Assembly (NCBI RefSeq): GCF_020379485.1
Contig: NW_026016783.1
Span: 1-64,000, forward strand
Direction of reading: 5' to 3'
Origin: Brassica napus
Taxonomy: Eukaryota > Streptophyta > Magnoliopsida > Brassicales > Brassicaceae
DNA length: 64,000 nt
The translations under genes were made by a program, and so were the position numbers. The stretch's first letter is position 1. Each line of letters opens with the position of its first letter. The notes beneath the pieces are model-generated. The model searched no databases. It saw only the letters and a program-made list of their open reading frames with translations, and was not told the origin of the DNA. Of this stretch, positions 35,251 through 46,912 are shown piece by piece.

Positions 35251-35378
35251 GCATCTCATAGGACTCAAACCTTACCCAAAGTCATTTCCTATTGTATCAT
35301 TCTCCTTCAAACATAGTCAGATAAAAACAGCAACTCTTGTCTGAAAAAAACTAGAGAGAAAGAGAGAGAGGATAAAGA

Positions 35379-36401
35379 ATGGATCAAACGGTACTAAGCT
35401 CTCAAGTGTACCCATACACGATCCAAACCCAAAGCGAGTGCATCATCGTGAACCAGATCGATGGATCATCATCAGGCGACGGATCAAAGCCAGTGAAACG
35501 GCGGAGGAAGAGGAGAAGCAAAGGGTCGTCATCAGCCACCAACGAAGATGACGTAAGGGCGATGGAAAGGATGTTTAGGAAGAGGAAGTTGACCGATGAG
35601 CAAGTGATTATGCTAGAATATAGCTTCGAGAACGAGCATAAGCTTGAGTCAGGGAGGAAAGAGAAGATTGCGGGAGAGTTAGGCCTTGACCCGAGACAGG
35701 TGGCTGTATGGTTCCAGAACCGCCGTGCAAGGTGGAAGAACAAGAAACTCGAGGAAGAGTACGCTAAACTCAAGAGCCAACACGACTCAGACGTCCTCGG
35801 CCAATGTCAGCTCGAGTCTCAGGTATACATTTTCTATCTTCATCATTTATAGATCAGAGAAATTTATGATCTCTGTGTTCATGACTGTATAGACATCATA
35901 ATGTGGTTGTTATTAATTAGGATTGTTAAATATTATTATAGAGATGTGAAACTTAATAAAACTGAAACCCTGTATAAATATTTCAATCCGGTAGGCTTAT
36001 TTATTATAGGACGTAGGAAGCGAAGGCCCACAAATAACATGAGTGGATTGGTTCGTCATCCTTTTTATCTTATCCGAAACAGTTCAGTCCGTACAAACTC
36101 TATTGGGCTCGTTGATACTAATTTATATGTTTGCATATTATTTTTGCAGGTGATAAAACTGACAGAACAACTGAGTGAAGCTCAGAATGAGATACGAAAA
36201 CTTTCAGAACTTGTTGTTGTCCAAGAAACATCAACAAACAGTTCAAGTTCATCGTTTTCTATTGAAGCCAATGATGCACCAACTGATTTCGAATTTTCAC
36301 CGATGGATACTATCAATGACAACATTCCATTATACATGTTGGATAATAACTATTATTTACAAAACATGGAGTATTGGGATGGTTTGTATGTGCAATTTTA
36401 A
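35379..36401 (+). CDS. ATHB53: HD-Zip class I transcription factor, ATHB53-like
   Basis: Nuclear DNA-binding protein. Exon 1 is 35379-35822 and exon 2 is 36150-36401, with a 327-bp intron (CAG/GTATAC donor, TTTTTGCAG acceptor, phase 0), giving 231 residues. A basic stretch at 40-48 (KRRRKRRSK) is a likely nuclear signal. The homeodomain covers about 66-122, with helix 3 [14 protein letters not shown] leucine zipper follows directly, with heptad positions L124, L131, L145, L152 and L166. The intron falls inside the zipper, as in this subfamily. The N-terminal text ([32 protein letters not shown]) and the C-terminal YMLDNNY and MEYWDGLYV match ATHB53 (AT5G66700) as I remember it, more closely than ATHB21 or ATHB40. 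In Arabidopsis the gene is auxin-responsive in roots. All motifs are intact. Confidence 0.95.
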
Positions 36402-36639
36402 CAGCTTAAGTAATTTGAAGTCTTAAGGATGAAAAACATGTTGTAGAGGTAATGTAGAAATGGATGTTGGCCACTGTTGTAAATGTAATGTTTTAAGTAT
36501 CTATTATAATATATATATAAAATGGTTATTCTAGTTTCATACATATAAAAATCTGATATGCCTACTTCCAAAGCATGCATAATTTAACTTTCACTGTTAC
36601 CAAATTGGTCAGCTGAAAACAGTAGGCATTATCTGGTGT

Positions 36640-37289
36640 GGGGGGCTCAGTTATTACCGTGACAAAAGCAAAAGGAGGAGGAGTCAGCGATATGTGTGGC
36701 CTTTGAAGCTGGTGTAACATAAGAGACGACGGCGGTGATGTCATCAAGCTTTCCTCCGTAAAACCTGTAGCCAGCCAGCCTCCTGAGCCACGTCTGCGAA
36801 AGGACTCTGCCGTTGTTTGGGGTCTAATCCGGGCCTAACGGAAACATCTGTGATCTCATCGTTGTAGAGGTTATCATAGGCGACACCATCCGTTCCCGCC
36901 ACAATCACATCAATCATGAATACAAGCAGTGGAGGAGCCCTTTGGCTGTGGTTTGAGAATGTGCTTTCTCTAACACCATTAACGGGTCAACAGAAGAATC
37001 CTTCTTAGCCTGTTCTCTAATAGCCAGCCAGCCAGAAGACTACTTGACTTGACTTGACTTGTAGAAGAGAACCAGAAGCAGCAGACATGAGGGCTCCTCC
37101 TCTCCTTCCGGAATCAGAAAACAATCTCCAGGGAGAAGAAGAAGCTCTTCTTACTTGTTGCAGCAAAATGAGAGAGAGAGAGAGAGACCAGTTGAGAGGT
37201 TTAATCTGGATAGACAAAGTGGTGGTAGCTGACATCTGATTCTGAATAAAAGATAAACATCTTCCACTGCTTATGAAAAATACAGACAC
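36640..37289 (-). pseudogene. PP2C-family protein phosphatase relic
   Basis: The minus strand holds ordered fragments of a PP2C like AT5G66720. They are an N-terminal piece (MSATTTL near 37232, LFSDSGRRGGALMSAASGSLL), DPLMVLEKAHSQTTAKG with an STAC piece in another frame near 36960, and VAGTDGVAYDNLYNDEITDV near 36880. AQEAG and FYGGKLDDITAVVSYVTPA follow near 36740. Frames change between pieces and the central catalytic part between the STAC piece and the TDG motif is missing. It is dead. The position between ATHB53 and IDD1 matches Arabidopsis gene order. Confidence 0.8.
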
Positions 37290-38296
37290 ACTTTAAATTC
37301 AAAGAGCTACATCTTAACTGGCTTTTCAGTCTTGAGAGAGAGATTTAGGTTTTATTAGTTTACGATTGAACAAGTGAAAGCCCCACTCCACTCCACTGCA
37401 CCGCACCAAACTCCTACTCCTCCTCCTTCATCTCCAGCCGCTAGCTCTCCTCATTCCTTGGGTCTTTCGAGTTCATATTATCTTATGTGTGATATAGCTT
37501 TGAGAGGTCTTCCTATTAATGGCCTTCCAATATTTATGTAACCCACCTACTAGCCAGCCAGCCACACTAGTCTTTCCAAATTCACTTGTTTTTTTAAATT
37601 TTGATTTTGCACTGCAACTACTCAAATGATTAAGGGATCTTTCTTATTTCTACTGAGTACTAGCAATAACCTCTACTAGTATGTTAATATGCAGATTGAT
37701 TTTACCAGATAAATATCTTCTAGGTAGATTTGTCTGTGTATATATGTCATGTCTTCTCTAAGTCTTGAAAACAAAAAAAAAAAAATAATAATAAGAGATA
37801 CCATGGAATGGATAACTCCTACTATGGATGGACATGGACCTACGAACGATCAACATTGTTTGGTCGATTCTCCCAATCAAAATCACTGGTCAAGTCGATT
37901 GGTACATTTCATTGGATTATCTGTCCAAAATTAGGAGTTTTCGAAAAATTGTCTTTTTGGTAAAAATATCCCCACACCTAACAAGCAAAGATACAAAAGT
38001 AAAAGTCATACCTCATCTCCTTATTTTTCCCTCATCAGTGCAAAAATTCGATCCCACCGTCGTTACAAACATCATACATTAATAACACAAATTTCAATCC
38101 TCACCTCATGATGATCCCCAAAAAAATCGAAAATTAACTGTTGTTGTTGTTTCTGCTAAGCTATAAGCTTTATGTACTTTATGATTAAAATTCACACTGG
38201 GGGAACAACAACACTAGAGCTGCCTGCTGCTTTCACTATTAAACAAAAATACCAAAACATATACTCTTATAAACTACACTCTTCTTCTACTCTCTC
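37290..38296. other. intergenic, nothing recognised
   Basis: No gene supported. Frames at 37749-38082 are low-complexity. An AGCCAGCC motif recurs at 36764, 37023 and 37553. The last ~100 bp could be the 3' untranslated region of the IDD remnant on the minus strand. Confidence 0.4.
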
Positions 38297-38692
38297 TTAG
38301 GAACTTGTTCTACCAATGTCTTTGCCTGAAAACTCCCCCGCCGTCCCAAACAGAGCCGACAACCCTCCACCGGGGTTACTACTTCCATTACCAACAGCTC
38401 TTCCCAAACCTAAAAAGTCAAGCGTTGTCTGTTTCGGACCACGACGGTGGAGCCGGAGGTTCTGGTCTCGTTGAAAGCCTTTGTTGCAGATTTCGCACAC
38501 GAATCGGTTCTTTGCCATCAGAGTTTTGGGTGACAAGGCTATCACCTCCGCTTCTGGATCTGTTGTTGCAACAATATGAGTAGTTTGGAAAAAAAAAGAA
38601 AAAAAAAGAGACAACGTACCAGGCATTCCGGGGAGGTTCCGTGAGACGCTTCTTGCATCCCCGGATGAATTATCTAAATCAACCGGCGGCAT
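38297..38692 (-). CDS. internally deleted IDD1 (INDETERMINATE DOMAIN) gene, possible microprotein
   Basis: Two exons, complement(38620..38692) and complement(38297..38559), with intact GT-AG borders (CCTG/GTACG, AACAACAG/AT) join to MPDPEAEVIALSPKTLM, as in IDD proteins, and give 111 residues. The first C2H2 finger is present (FVCEICNKGFQRDQNLRLHRRG). The sequence then jumps, in frame, to the C-terminal tail of the family (TTLDFLGLGR, GNGSSNPGGGLSAL, GEFSGKDIGR) and a stop. Full IDD proteins are several times longer, with four fingers. Fingers 2-4 and the middle are gone, and the usual basic KKKR before NLPG is altered to SVSR. Synteny points to IDD1/ENHYDROUS (AT5G66730). It is either a fractionation relic that happens to stay open or a short regulator keeping the interaction motif. 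DNA binding is unlikely. Confidence 0.75.
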   Translation of the reverse strand: MPPVDLDNSSGDARSVSRNLPGMPGTLSLFFSFFFQTTHIVATTDPEAEVIALSPKTLMAKNRFVCEICNKGFQRDQNLRLHRRGPKQTTLDFLGLGRAVGNGSSNPGGGLSALFGTAGEFSGKDIGRTSS

Positions 38693-38860
38693 AAATCCTC
38701 AGACTCTGTTTTTCAGCTACCAAGTCAGTCAGTCTATCAGCTTTTCGTTATAAAAACAAACAAACCTTTTTTTTCCACCAAACCTTTTTTTTCTCAACTC
38801 TCTTCCCTAGAAAAGATCAAAACCTCATTGCCCGAGAAATATACTAATTATTTAACCCTC

Positions 38861-38895
<35 letters not shown>

Positions 38896-39915
38896 GTCTC
38901 TGTTTCAACGGCTTAGATTCCACCGGAGTTTGATCCACACCCAAGGCGGCTTCGTTTGTGAGACTTCTTCTTCTTCTTTTTTCGGGCTTCTTTTGCTTGT
39001 CCCAGACAAAGGAGCTTTCTTCATCTTCTTCTTCTTTCTCTCTCTCGATAGGGGACAATTATACTATTTTTTTTTTCAACTTTTCTGCCTTGAAAATATA
39101 TTTATTTATTTACCTACAATTTCTTTTATACTTGTGTCGGCTTTCCTTTTTTTTTAATATTATGAGTTTTGGATTCCCATGTACAATATTTTAATTAATA
39201 CAAATTCTTTTATCCGCTGAGGATTCCAGACCATAAATTCAGACTAATCTCCATGAATTTTTCCATTCAGACATGCAAAATTATAGGTAGAAAGGTGACT
39301 AAAACGACTGAAACCTAGAACGAACACTCCAACTGAAATTCTATTACCACTATACCATAACTTCTCGGTTAACACAACCTTTCTTCTCACTTTCATTTTA
39401 TTTTTTAGGAAGGTGTACAAAATAAAAGCACCAAACATTCATGAGTCAATGGTAATTTTTTTGACCAGTTTAACCAAAAAAAAAAAAAGAGAAAATAATC
39501 ATAGAGAAAAATTGCATGTGGTTTTATGCAGTGTCCCAATAAATGCAATATCAGGAATTTTGTTGTTTTTTCTATTGTACATGTTACGTAATCAACTGAC
39601 CAAGTATTTAATATCCCTGACTTTATTGAAATTTTCGTTTTCGTTTCTTTTTCAGTGTAATTCTAATACTATGATTTTTTTACGACAGAAAAATAAAAGG
39701 AAGAAGCGATTATTTACTTCTTCTAGTGGTGATAATAATAATAATAAGAAATAGCGTTTTGTTTTAGCGTTTACATGCCTTGTTGGCATTTGGGACGCTT
39801 AGATGTTGCCACGTGAGTCTGTTTATCTGAGTTGCATCCGTTGGATAAACTGGACGATGACATGTGGAAAAATACTAACCAGCTTGGATTTTGCGTTCTG
39901 TTTACACCGCCACAT

Positions 39916-39933
39916 GTTGAACAAAAAAAAAAA
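39916..39933 (+). mobile_element. micro-retroposition scar, 16-bp duplication
   Basis: GTTTACACCGCCACAT occurs at 39900-39915 and 39934-39949, a perfect 16-bp repeat. The 18-bp insert is GTTGAAC plus eleven A. Confidence 0.8.
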
Positions 39934-40175
39934 GTTTACACCGCCACATCACTCAAAACATATTTTTTCCATTACAAGAAAGTTGTTATTTTAGAATTGA
40001 AAGGGGCGAAACTTACCGCGATATATGGAATTTACTGGATCATCTATGGATTGATACTGTATATATATTGCATTATATGGCTTGTCGTGTTTGGAAAGTT
40101 GTAATAATATAAGATTTGATAAAATCTTGTAGTAATGTTCCTTCTATACAAACGTCCATTAGAACTAGCATTTGA

Positions 40176-40205
40176 TAAAAAAAAAAAAAAATGTTTCAAA
40201 AAAAA
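40176..40205 (+). mobile_element. micro-retroposition scar, 13-bp duplication
   Basis: AACTAGCATTTGA occurs at 40163-40175 and 40206-40218. The 30-bp insert has an A run, then TGTTTC and a final A run, possibly a transcript end with an internal A tract. Confidence 0.7.
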
Positions 40206-40991
40206 AACTAGCATTTGACTTTGCAAACATATAAATTAATTAATTTGGGCCCCCTTTTATTGCTTTCCCTTGTTAGTTTCAAAGGAGGAATTATTTAGGC
40301 CCATGGGTCCCTCCACAAACACACTATTTTGCCAGCTTACAAATTCCTTAGCATATGGTCCAAAATAACAGTTCCAACCACTAGTATCCAATAATCTAAC
40401 ATTATCGAATTATCATCTCTTAAAATCTCGTATTGTTTTTTTATGATCTTGATACGTATTAGTTGTAAACTTATTTATTAGTAGCATTTGAGGTTTACAA
40501 GTCAGCATCATGATTTTCTTAAATTTTAGTTATTTATTTAAATATATTTTAAATTAATCAACAAATATGCAAATTGTGTATATAAATTAAGATTTTTTGT
40601 ATTTTCATTTTTGTTTGAAATTTTATTGGTTTTGTGTCTTCTGATATTGGGTTGGACCAATTATTGAAAAGGACAAGGCTGACGCTGGTTTTAATGAGTA
40701 GCCCCCATGGACGTTACACCACTCATTATTCATTCAAGATTTATAAATATACGTTGTCCAGAGAAAGATATGGTTCAAATTGTTTGTCCAAAAATAGACA
40801 CAGGAATTGTCTCTGGTGTTACACTAAGCATGACATCATTGCATATTGTCTTATTGAACACTAATGGAAAATTTTACACGAACCCAAAAGAAGAGGGCAA
40901 CCCAAGACCAAAACAACCAGTTTAAACGGTATGCAAGTAGGAGATATTTGTTTGTTTACAAAGAATAAATTTGTATAACAAATCCTAAAGA

Positions 40992-41008
40992 TTTTTTCAA
41001 AAAAAAAA
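40992..41008 (+). mobile_element. micro-retroposition scar, 14-bp duplication
   Basis: ACAAATCCTAAAGA occurs at 40978-40991 and 41009-41022. The insert is TTTTTTC plus ten A. Confidence 0.7.
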
Positions 41009-41282
41009 ACAAATCCTAAAGACGAGGACAACCAAGACCAAAATGAAATTTAAAATAAAATTTATTTCTCTCGATCATCACAAGAAAAACACAATCCCCA
41101 GATTTTTGTTTTCCTCAAATTTTTATACCAGAGAAAAATCATTGAGTGAATTATACAGACGAAAACTATAGATTTTAATTTGTATGGAATGGTCGTCGAT
41201 ATAATACTGTTTTACACTCGCATAATATACGCATCGCATGACATGCATATTACTTGTGGCTCGCATATAATATTGTTCTCAA

Positions 41283-41296
41283 GATTAGACCAAAAA
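41283..41296 (+). mobile_element. micro-retroposition scar, 14-bp duplication
   Basis: AATATTGTTCTCAA occurs at 41269-41282 and 41297-41310. The insert is GATTAGACC plus five A, only about 260 bp from the previous scar. Confidence 0.65.
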
Positions 41297-41586
41297 AATA
41301 TTGTTCTCAAAAACAACATTTAATTAAGATAAAAAAATTATAAGAAACTAAAACAAAGGAAACCACAAATATTACCTGGAAGACCCTTCTAAAATAATTA
41401 AACATGAAGGAAGACAAAGTTTCGAACCAGTACCACCAATTAACAAAAACAAAAAACAAAGAAGAGGTTTGATGAAATACAGGCGTGCTGACAATCTTTG
41501 AGCCATTTGTAGGTTTTGTTCAATCGATCGCTCATAGAACAAAAGAAAGTCACAAGAACAAGAAGAATCGAAGGAGTGGGAAGTGC

Positions 41587-42871
41587 ATGAGGAAGCTGTG
41601 TCCGAACGTAGACAGAGACGATGGTTTGGAGACGGTTTTGGAAATTCCGATACCGGAGGAGTTGTTCTCCGGTATGGGCAATAACGTAGCATTGAGGTGT
41701 CAGAATATGATGACGTGGATGAAAGCTCAAACGGCTGATAAATTGTCGCAACCGCTAATCGCTGCTCGTATCAACGAGCTTCGTTTTCTTCTCTACCTCG
41801 TTGGATCGCCTCTTATACCTCTCCAGGTTCAAGTTGGTCACTCTGTTCATAAGCCTGTCAAAGATTCCTCCATTGTAAGTCATTAGGCCCCGACTTAGAG
41901 ACCAGCCTATAGTTTAACTGATGACGTCTAATCAGTACTCTCACTTATTTCATTTAATTAGCAAGCTTCCACGGCGAAATACATAGTGCAGCAATACATA
42001 GCGGCGACGGGAGGACCTGCAGCGTTAAACGCCGTGAACAGTATGTGCGTTATTGGACAAGTGAAGATGACGGCGTCAGAGTTTCACCAAGGAGACGATT
42101 CCAACGTTAACCTTAAAAGCAACGATGAAATGGGTGGTTTCATATTGTGGCAGAAAGATCCAGATCTGTGGTGTTTGGAGCTCGTTGTGTCTGGATGTAA
42201 AGTCATATGCGGTAGTAACGGTCGGCTTTCGTGGCGACATTCTTCTAACCAGCAAACACCGTCGTCCACCGGAACACCGAGACCTCTCCGCCGTTTTTTA
42301 CAGGTAAACCAACACGTTTATTATTTATTAATTTAATGTAGTTTGTAGGGTTATGCTGAACCGGGGCTGGTTTATTATTAATTGTTACCAGGGTTTAGAT
42401 CCTCGTTCGACCGCTAATATGTTCCTCGACGCAACGTGCATCGGAGAGAAGATTATCAACGGTGAGGATTGCTTTATACTGAAACTTGAGACGAGTCCGG
42501 CGGTTAGAGAGGCTCAAAGCGGTCCAGAGTTCGAGATCATTCATCACACGATATGGGGTTATTTCAGCCAGAGATCGGGACTGTTGATACAGTTTGAGGA
42601 CTCGAGGCTTCTGAGTATGCGGACCAAGGAAGGCGATGTATTTTGGGAGACTAGCGCCGAATCGGTGATGGATGATTATCGGTACGTGGATGATGTGAAC
42701 ATCGCTCACGGTGGGAAAACTACAGTTACGGTTTTTAGGTATGGTGAAGCCTCGGCGAACCATCGGAGACAGATGACGGAGAAGTGGCGGATCGAGGAAG
42801 TTGATTTTAACATTTGGGGTCTCTCGGTCGATCATTTTCGTCCTCCCGCCTTTTTGCTCACCGGAAACTGA
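41587..42871 (+). CDS. DUF620 family protein
   Basis: Plant-specific protein of unknown biochemical role. Three exons, 41587-41874, 41962-42303 and 42392-42871, with GT-AG introns of 87 and 88 bp, all in phase 0, give 369 residues. I chose the ATG of MRKLCPN at 41587 because family members known to me begin this way. An in-frame upstream extension to 41485 is possible but looks unlike the family. Recognisable DUF620 text includes MMTWMKAQTADKLSQP, INELRFLLYLVGSPLIPLQ, YIAATGGPAALNAVNSM, GQVKMTASEFHQGD, DPDLWCLELVVSGCKV, GLDPRSTANMFLDA, HTIWGYFSQRSGLLIQFEDS and WRIEEVDFNIWGLSVDHF. There are no membrane segments. Gene order matches AT5G66740. It is intact and probably functional. Confidence 0.93.
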
Positions 42872-43142
42872 TTTTTTGTTATCCGTTCCAATTGCATGAT
42901 CCGATTTCCATTCTCTCTTTTTTTTTTTGCTACTAGGTTTTAAAAGTATCAACCAGCGAGCCGGTGTAATAAATTAATATTGATCTTGATGACTGAATCT
43001 TGCGTTACAAGCTAACAATAATATTACAAGGTTTCCATACAAATGTCATACTTTGTAGTATATGACATTTGTAGTATACTGGACCCACTAAACTGATCTA
43101 TAAAATAAACACTGCATGGAAACATAATACTTCCCACTGTAG

Positions 43143-43545
43143 GGGTGAGCGTTCAGGTACCCGTTCGGATTCAGATCAGGTATTTTGGATTTTCAGGTAT
43201 TTCAGCCGTTCGGATATTTATGTACTTCGGATTAGGTTCGGGTATTTTTAGTTGGGGTTCGGTTATTTCAGATCGGGTTCGAATATTTAGATTTTGAAAA
43301 AAAAAATTAAATTTTTTATTTCTCAAATTTTTTTGTATTTAAAAATATAACTTTCACTTAACTATTTTTTATTTTTAATAGATTGAATGGTTAATAGATT
43401 TGGACATAACATTTTGAAACTAAAAAAGACATTAATTTGGTTATTGTTTTTAAATTTTGGATATAACTTTTTGTTGATTCTTGAAATAAAAAGTTTGATA
43501 TGCATTTTAAGTAAGTAGCAAATCATTTTCTCTGTAATTCTATGT
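43143..43545 (+). repeat. degraded DNA-transposon-like repeat, GGGTGAGC family
   Basis: It begins GGGGTGAGCGTTCAGGTACC and has many TTCGGATT/TTCGGGTATT motifs, then an AT-rich part (TTCGAATATTTAGATTTT, ATAGATTGAATGGTTAATAG, TTTTGGATATAACTTTTTG, AAGTAGCAAATCATTTTCTC). The same series occurs in reverse orientation at about 63450-63790, so this is an interspersed family. The right terminus is missing. It lies where DDM1 (AT5G66750) would be expected by synteny. Confidence 0.65.
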
Positions 43546-44030
43546 CTCTCTCTCTAACGTCTTAATCCTAGCTCTTTGTTTCGAAAGCTTCTCATATTTG
43601 GCTTTCTTTTTCTTTTACCATCAGGTGGGCAGGCCTATCGTTGTGCCTGATCGGACTGGGCATGCTCTCTTGCCTACCCTTTATGGACAAGCTATGAAGC
43701 ATAACACACACTTCTTTGTTGAATACTTGGCTCTCGATTTGCTCATGGCTAGTGATGGTATGTGTCTGGGAGCTATTTTCTTTCTTTCTTTCTTTCTTTT
43801 TTTGCTGTCGGTATTCATGCAACATTGTTACTTCATTCATATGCAGGCAGTTGCCAGGGTGTTATTGCACTAAACATGGAAGATGGAACACTCCATCGTT
43901 TCCGCTCTGCACAAACAATTTTGGCCACTGGGGTGGGTGAGCTAGTTTTTTATATAAGACCAAGTTTTGCCAGTAGTGCAAATATGCTCACATGATGGCT
44001 GCTGTTTTTTTTTCCAGGGTTATGGAAGAG

Positions 44031-46912
44031 CAGAGCCGGTCCCAGTATTTATGAGGCCAGAAGCAAATCCTACTATATAAAAGAAACTAATTTAGAGAGT
44101 TCTCAAGGTGTCCACATAGGACAAAATATTCTCAACCAATTAATATGCCATGTCACTACAGATTTGTCTTAACTTCAAGGTCTGGGCCACAAATCCAACC
44201 AGTCCATCAAGATATTCGACCTATTAGCAATTTTTTGGGCTCAATCGTAAACCTTACAGCTTCCTCCCCTTTAGTCCTACTCACTTCTAAATTCAAGAGC
44301 TTGCCTAATCGATTTGCCTACTCAGGCGTAACGCCTGCGTCTACATCTATGGAACTTCAATGCTCTTTAATAAACCCATCAAGACGAGGCTTCATGTACC
44401 TCTCCACATCACTCCTCTCAGCCAACAATATTGATGGCTCTTCAAGGAACCATCATTACTTGCTCATTAGAAACGCATCCTAGCTCTCTACTTTCCCTTC
44501 TGCAAACTATATATATTCTCATCATCCTCTTCCCCAGCTGCTAAACTTCATTGACAGAAATCCGTAATATGGAAAATTGACAAAAAAGAGACCACCACGA
44601 AATCTCCATCTGTACTCTTCTTTAATCAGGTTTTTTTGGAAGATATATTCAACTTTGCGTTTAAATTTTTCTCTGATTTCAAAATTGCAGTTCCCTTGCG
44701 TAGGGATTGATGGCTAGATATTTGAAGGTTAACATTACATTGGGGTCAGCATCCTCATTTGGGTCCACACATATAATTGTATTTTTGTTTTTGAATGAAT
44801 ATTCTGATTATAAGTTTAATATTATATTTAACAGAAAAACTAAATTGATAGCTGAATAATCTGATAACACGTTTAGTATCATAAGCACGTTGGTCCCATA
44901 TTTATTCTTCTCTACAAGTTTATAAAAGAAATGAACACTGATTCTTAGAGTGATTTATGATTCAATATATTAGACATTTGATTTTTGATTTTTTCAATAC
45001 ATGCTAGATTGAAACCTGTTTGTATGATTTTTTTTTTGGTTCTACCTTTCCTTAGGAGTTTCTGATTCAGAAAGTGGAGACCTTAAAGAGTACAAGGAGC
45101 ATGCTGATAATTTCATGGAGATTAATTACCATCCTCCTCCTAGGCGAGATAGTAACACACTAACACCTTCTTCTAGCTTCTTTATAAGGTTTGGTTTCAA
45201 AAATGTTTATTATGTGTTTGATGCAATTCTCCACAGAGTTTGAATAAGCCAAACTTGACTGTTTAGCTGAAGCTTTATGTTAATTGTAAATCGATCTAAA
45301 TGCTTAGATCTATATCAGGATCTGTATGTAGAGCATATAAACCAAGAAGATCTAAAGAGAGACTGAAAGATTGAAAATTACTTAACTAGCTGAAACTTGA
45401 TTCTTGGCTGAAGTTTTTGGTTAATTGTAGCTAAGTGCTTAAATGAGCATTCTAATTGTTATCATTTTTTTGTCTGAAACTTATGGGTTCTAAATCACGG
45501 TTACATTGCAGGCTTAGGATTGAGTACATATTAAGTGCGTGAGTCCGAGAAGCTAAGAACTACGGACCCACTTAACATGTTATCTACTTTTATGCATCAC
45601 AACAAGTTGAACAGCAGAGTAGTCTTTGGAATAACTTTTGTATTCTGTGGTTTTTAAGTTTCTATATTTTCGGTTTAAGATGAAGTTTCAGTATACTGCT
45701 AAAAAATTAATATTCTCTATAAAATTCTTTTGGTTGCTTTCCTTTGCCTCTAAAGTCAAGAAATATAACGACAACACAAGTATAATAACTTAAGACAATA
45801 TTAAGGTATGATTATACCATATGATTTCGATTATACTGACACCATGGATTTTTTTAAGTTGTTCACTAGCCACCGAAGAACAAGCAGCTTTGAGGTGGCA
45901 AAGCAAAAACATCGCAGCAGGGGATAACATTTTTTTCTGCTTCCATTATGGAATTGTGCAAAACAACTTCTTCTTTTGGTTAAAAAAAAAAGAAGATTTA
46001 TACAAATTTTGATGGAGAAGCAATAAGTTGGCTTGCACAGTTTATCAATAAATCAGAAGTATATGCTATGCAACCGCATACATATTAGATATTTCCATAA
46101 GTGTCATGTTTTTAGTGTGAATAAAAGAGGGGTCCAAATGGAATTTAGATGTTGGAAGACATGTAATACATTTTATGTAGGATAGGTAAATATAAATTAA
46201 ATGGTGATATTGAGTGATCAAAGCATAAAGAAAGCGGAGAATAAACATGTTATCAAATTGTTGCCGGATCATAAACAAAAAATATATATTGAAATACTAA
46301 ACCAATATAAATATTAAAGATCACTTCTCTGTTATTTCTAAAAATTTAACTGATTTTTAATATCGTCATTTTCACACATGTGGCATATAATCCAAATTTG
46401 TTGAGAAAACATATTAGTATTTTTTAGATATTAACAGAATCTATATATTTCAAAAATATGGATAACAGTATGAAAATGAGACATCAAATTTTGTTCAAGA
46501 AAAAAAAACGAGACATCATATTTTAGCTATATTTTTATAAAATACTTTCATAGATTTGTAATACTTTTTTGGTTAGTTTAAAATTTATTAAATATCATAA
46601 AGTCAATTTTCTATTTTTTGGTATCTGAACAATACAATTTTGTTGCAACAAAATTTAGAATTATAATCAATTATCCGCGCGAAGCGCGGACGACGACCTA
46701 GTATTAATAAAGTGGCCTATAAATTAGTTGATTCTAATATTTTTTAAAAAGTTATAGAAGAAGAATCGAACTCACTCCCTCTTGTCCACATGAAAGCATC
46801 GCAACCATTAGTGCTGTTAAGAACTTTTGTTAAATTTGTGGCCGCTAATTAACATAATCTCACGGCGGCCGGAAGCACAAGCTTCCTCCGCTTCCGTCCA
46901 GGGCCGGCACTG
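44031..46912. mobile_element. small non-autonomous hAT element carrying a nested Helitron
   Basis: The element starts CAGAGCCGGTCCCAG and ends with the inverse of CAGTGCCGGCCCTGG. The 8-bp duplication TGGAAGAG flanks it (44023-44030 and 46913-46920). TIR form and 8-bp duplication fit the hAT superfamily. It lies inside the GYGRAYFSAT codons of the SDH1 relic. Without the Helitron at 44068-46701 it is only about 250 bp and has no transposase. Confidence 0.85.
44068..46701 (+). mobile_element. non-autonomous Helitron nested in a hAT element
   Basis: It starts TCCTACTATATAAAAG after A (44067). It ends with the perfect hairpin CCGCGC-GAA-GCGCGG (46675-46689), eleven bases and CTAG (46698-46701) before T. 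These are textbook Helitron ends. The 2.6-kb interior has no Rep/helicase frame. A stretch near 45058-45185 reads VSDSESGDLKEYKEHADNF and could be a captured exon, but I do not recognise it. A possible micro-scar lies near 46478-46520 (GAGACATCA repeat with an A9 run). Confidence 0.9.

Larger units (their letters stand above)
33275..35378. other. intergenic, upstream region of ATHB53-like gene
   Basis: No gene supported. Minus-strand frames at 33987-34308 are chance frames. The last 150 bp form the presumed core promoter and leader of the HD-Zip gene, including a GA-rich tract at about 35353-35371 just before the ATG. Confidence 0.45.
38693..41586. other. long intergenic stretch with four retroposition scars
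   Basis: No gene supported. It includes a CT microsatellite at about 38862-38894 (probably in the former IDD1 leader), AT-rich DNA and four tiny poly(A) insertions listed separately. Frames at 38852-39194, 39413-39754 and 40634-40925 are chance frames. Confidence 0.45.

Noticed and set aside
35402..35773. 123-codon minus-strand frame
   Set aside because: Antisense shadow of the ATHB53-like first exon.
36640..38300. Regulatory role for the repeated AGCCAGCC motif
   Set aside because: The copies lie in a dead PP2C relic and flanking DNA at irregular spacing, with no link to a gene.
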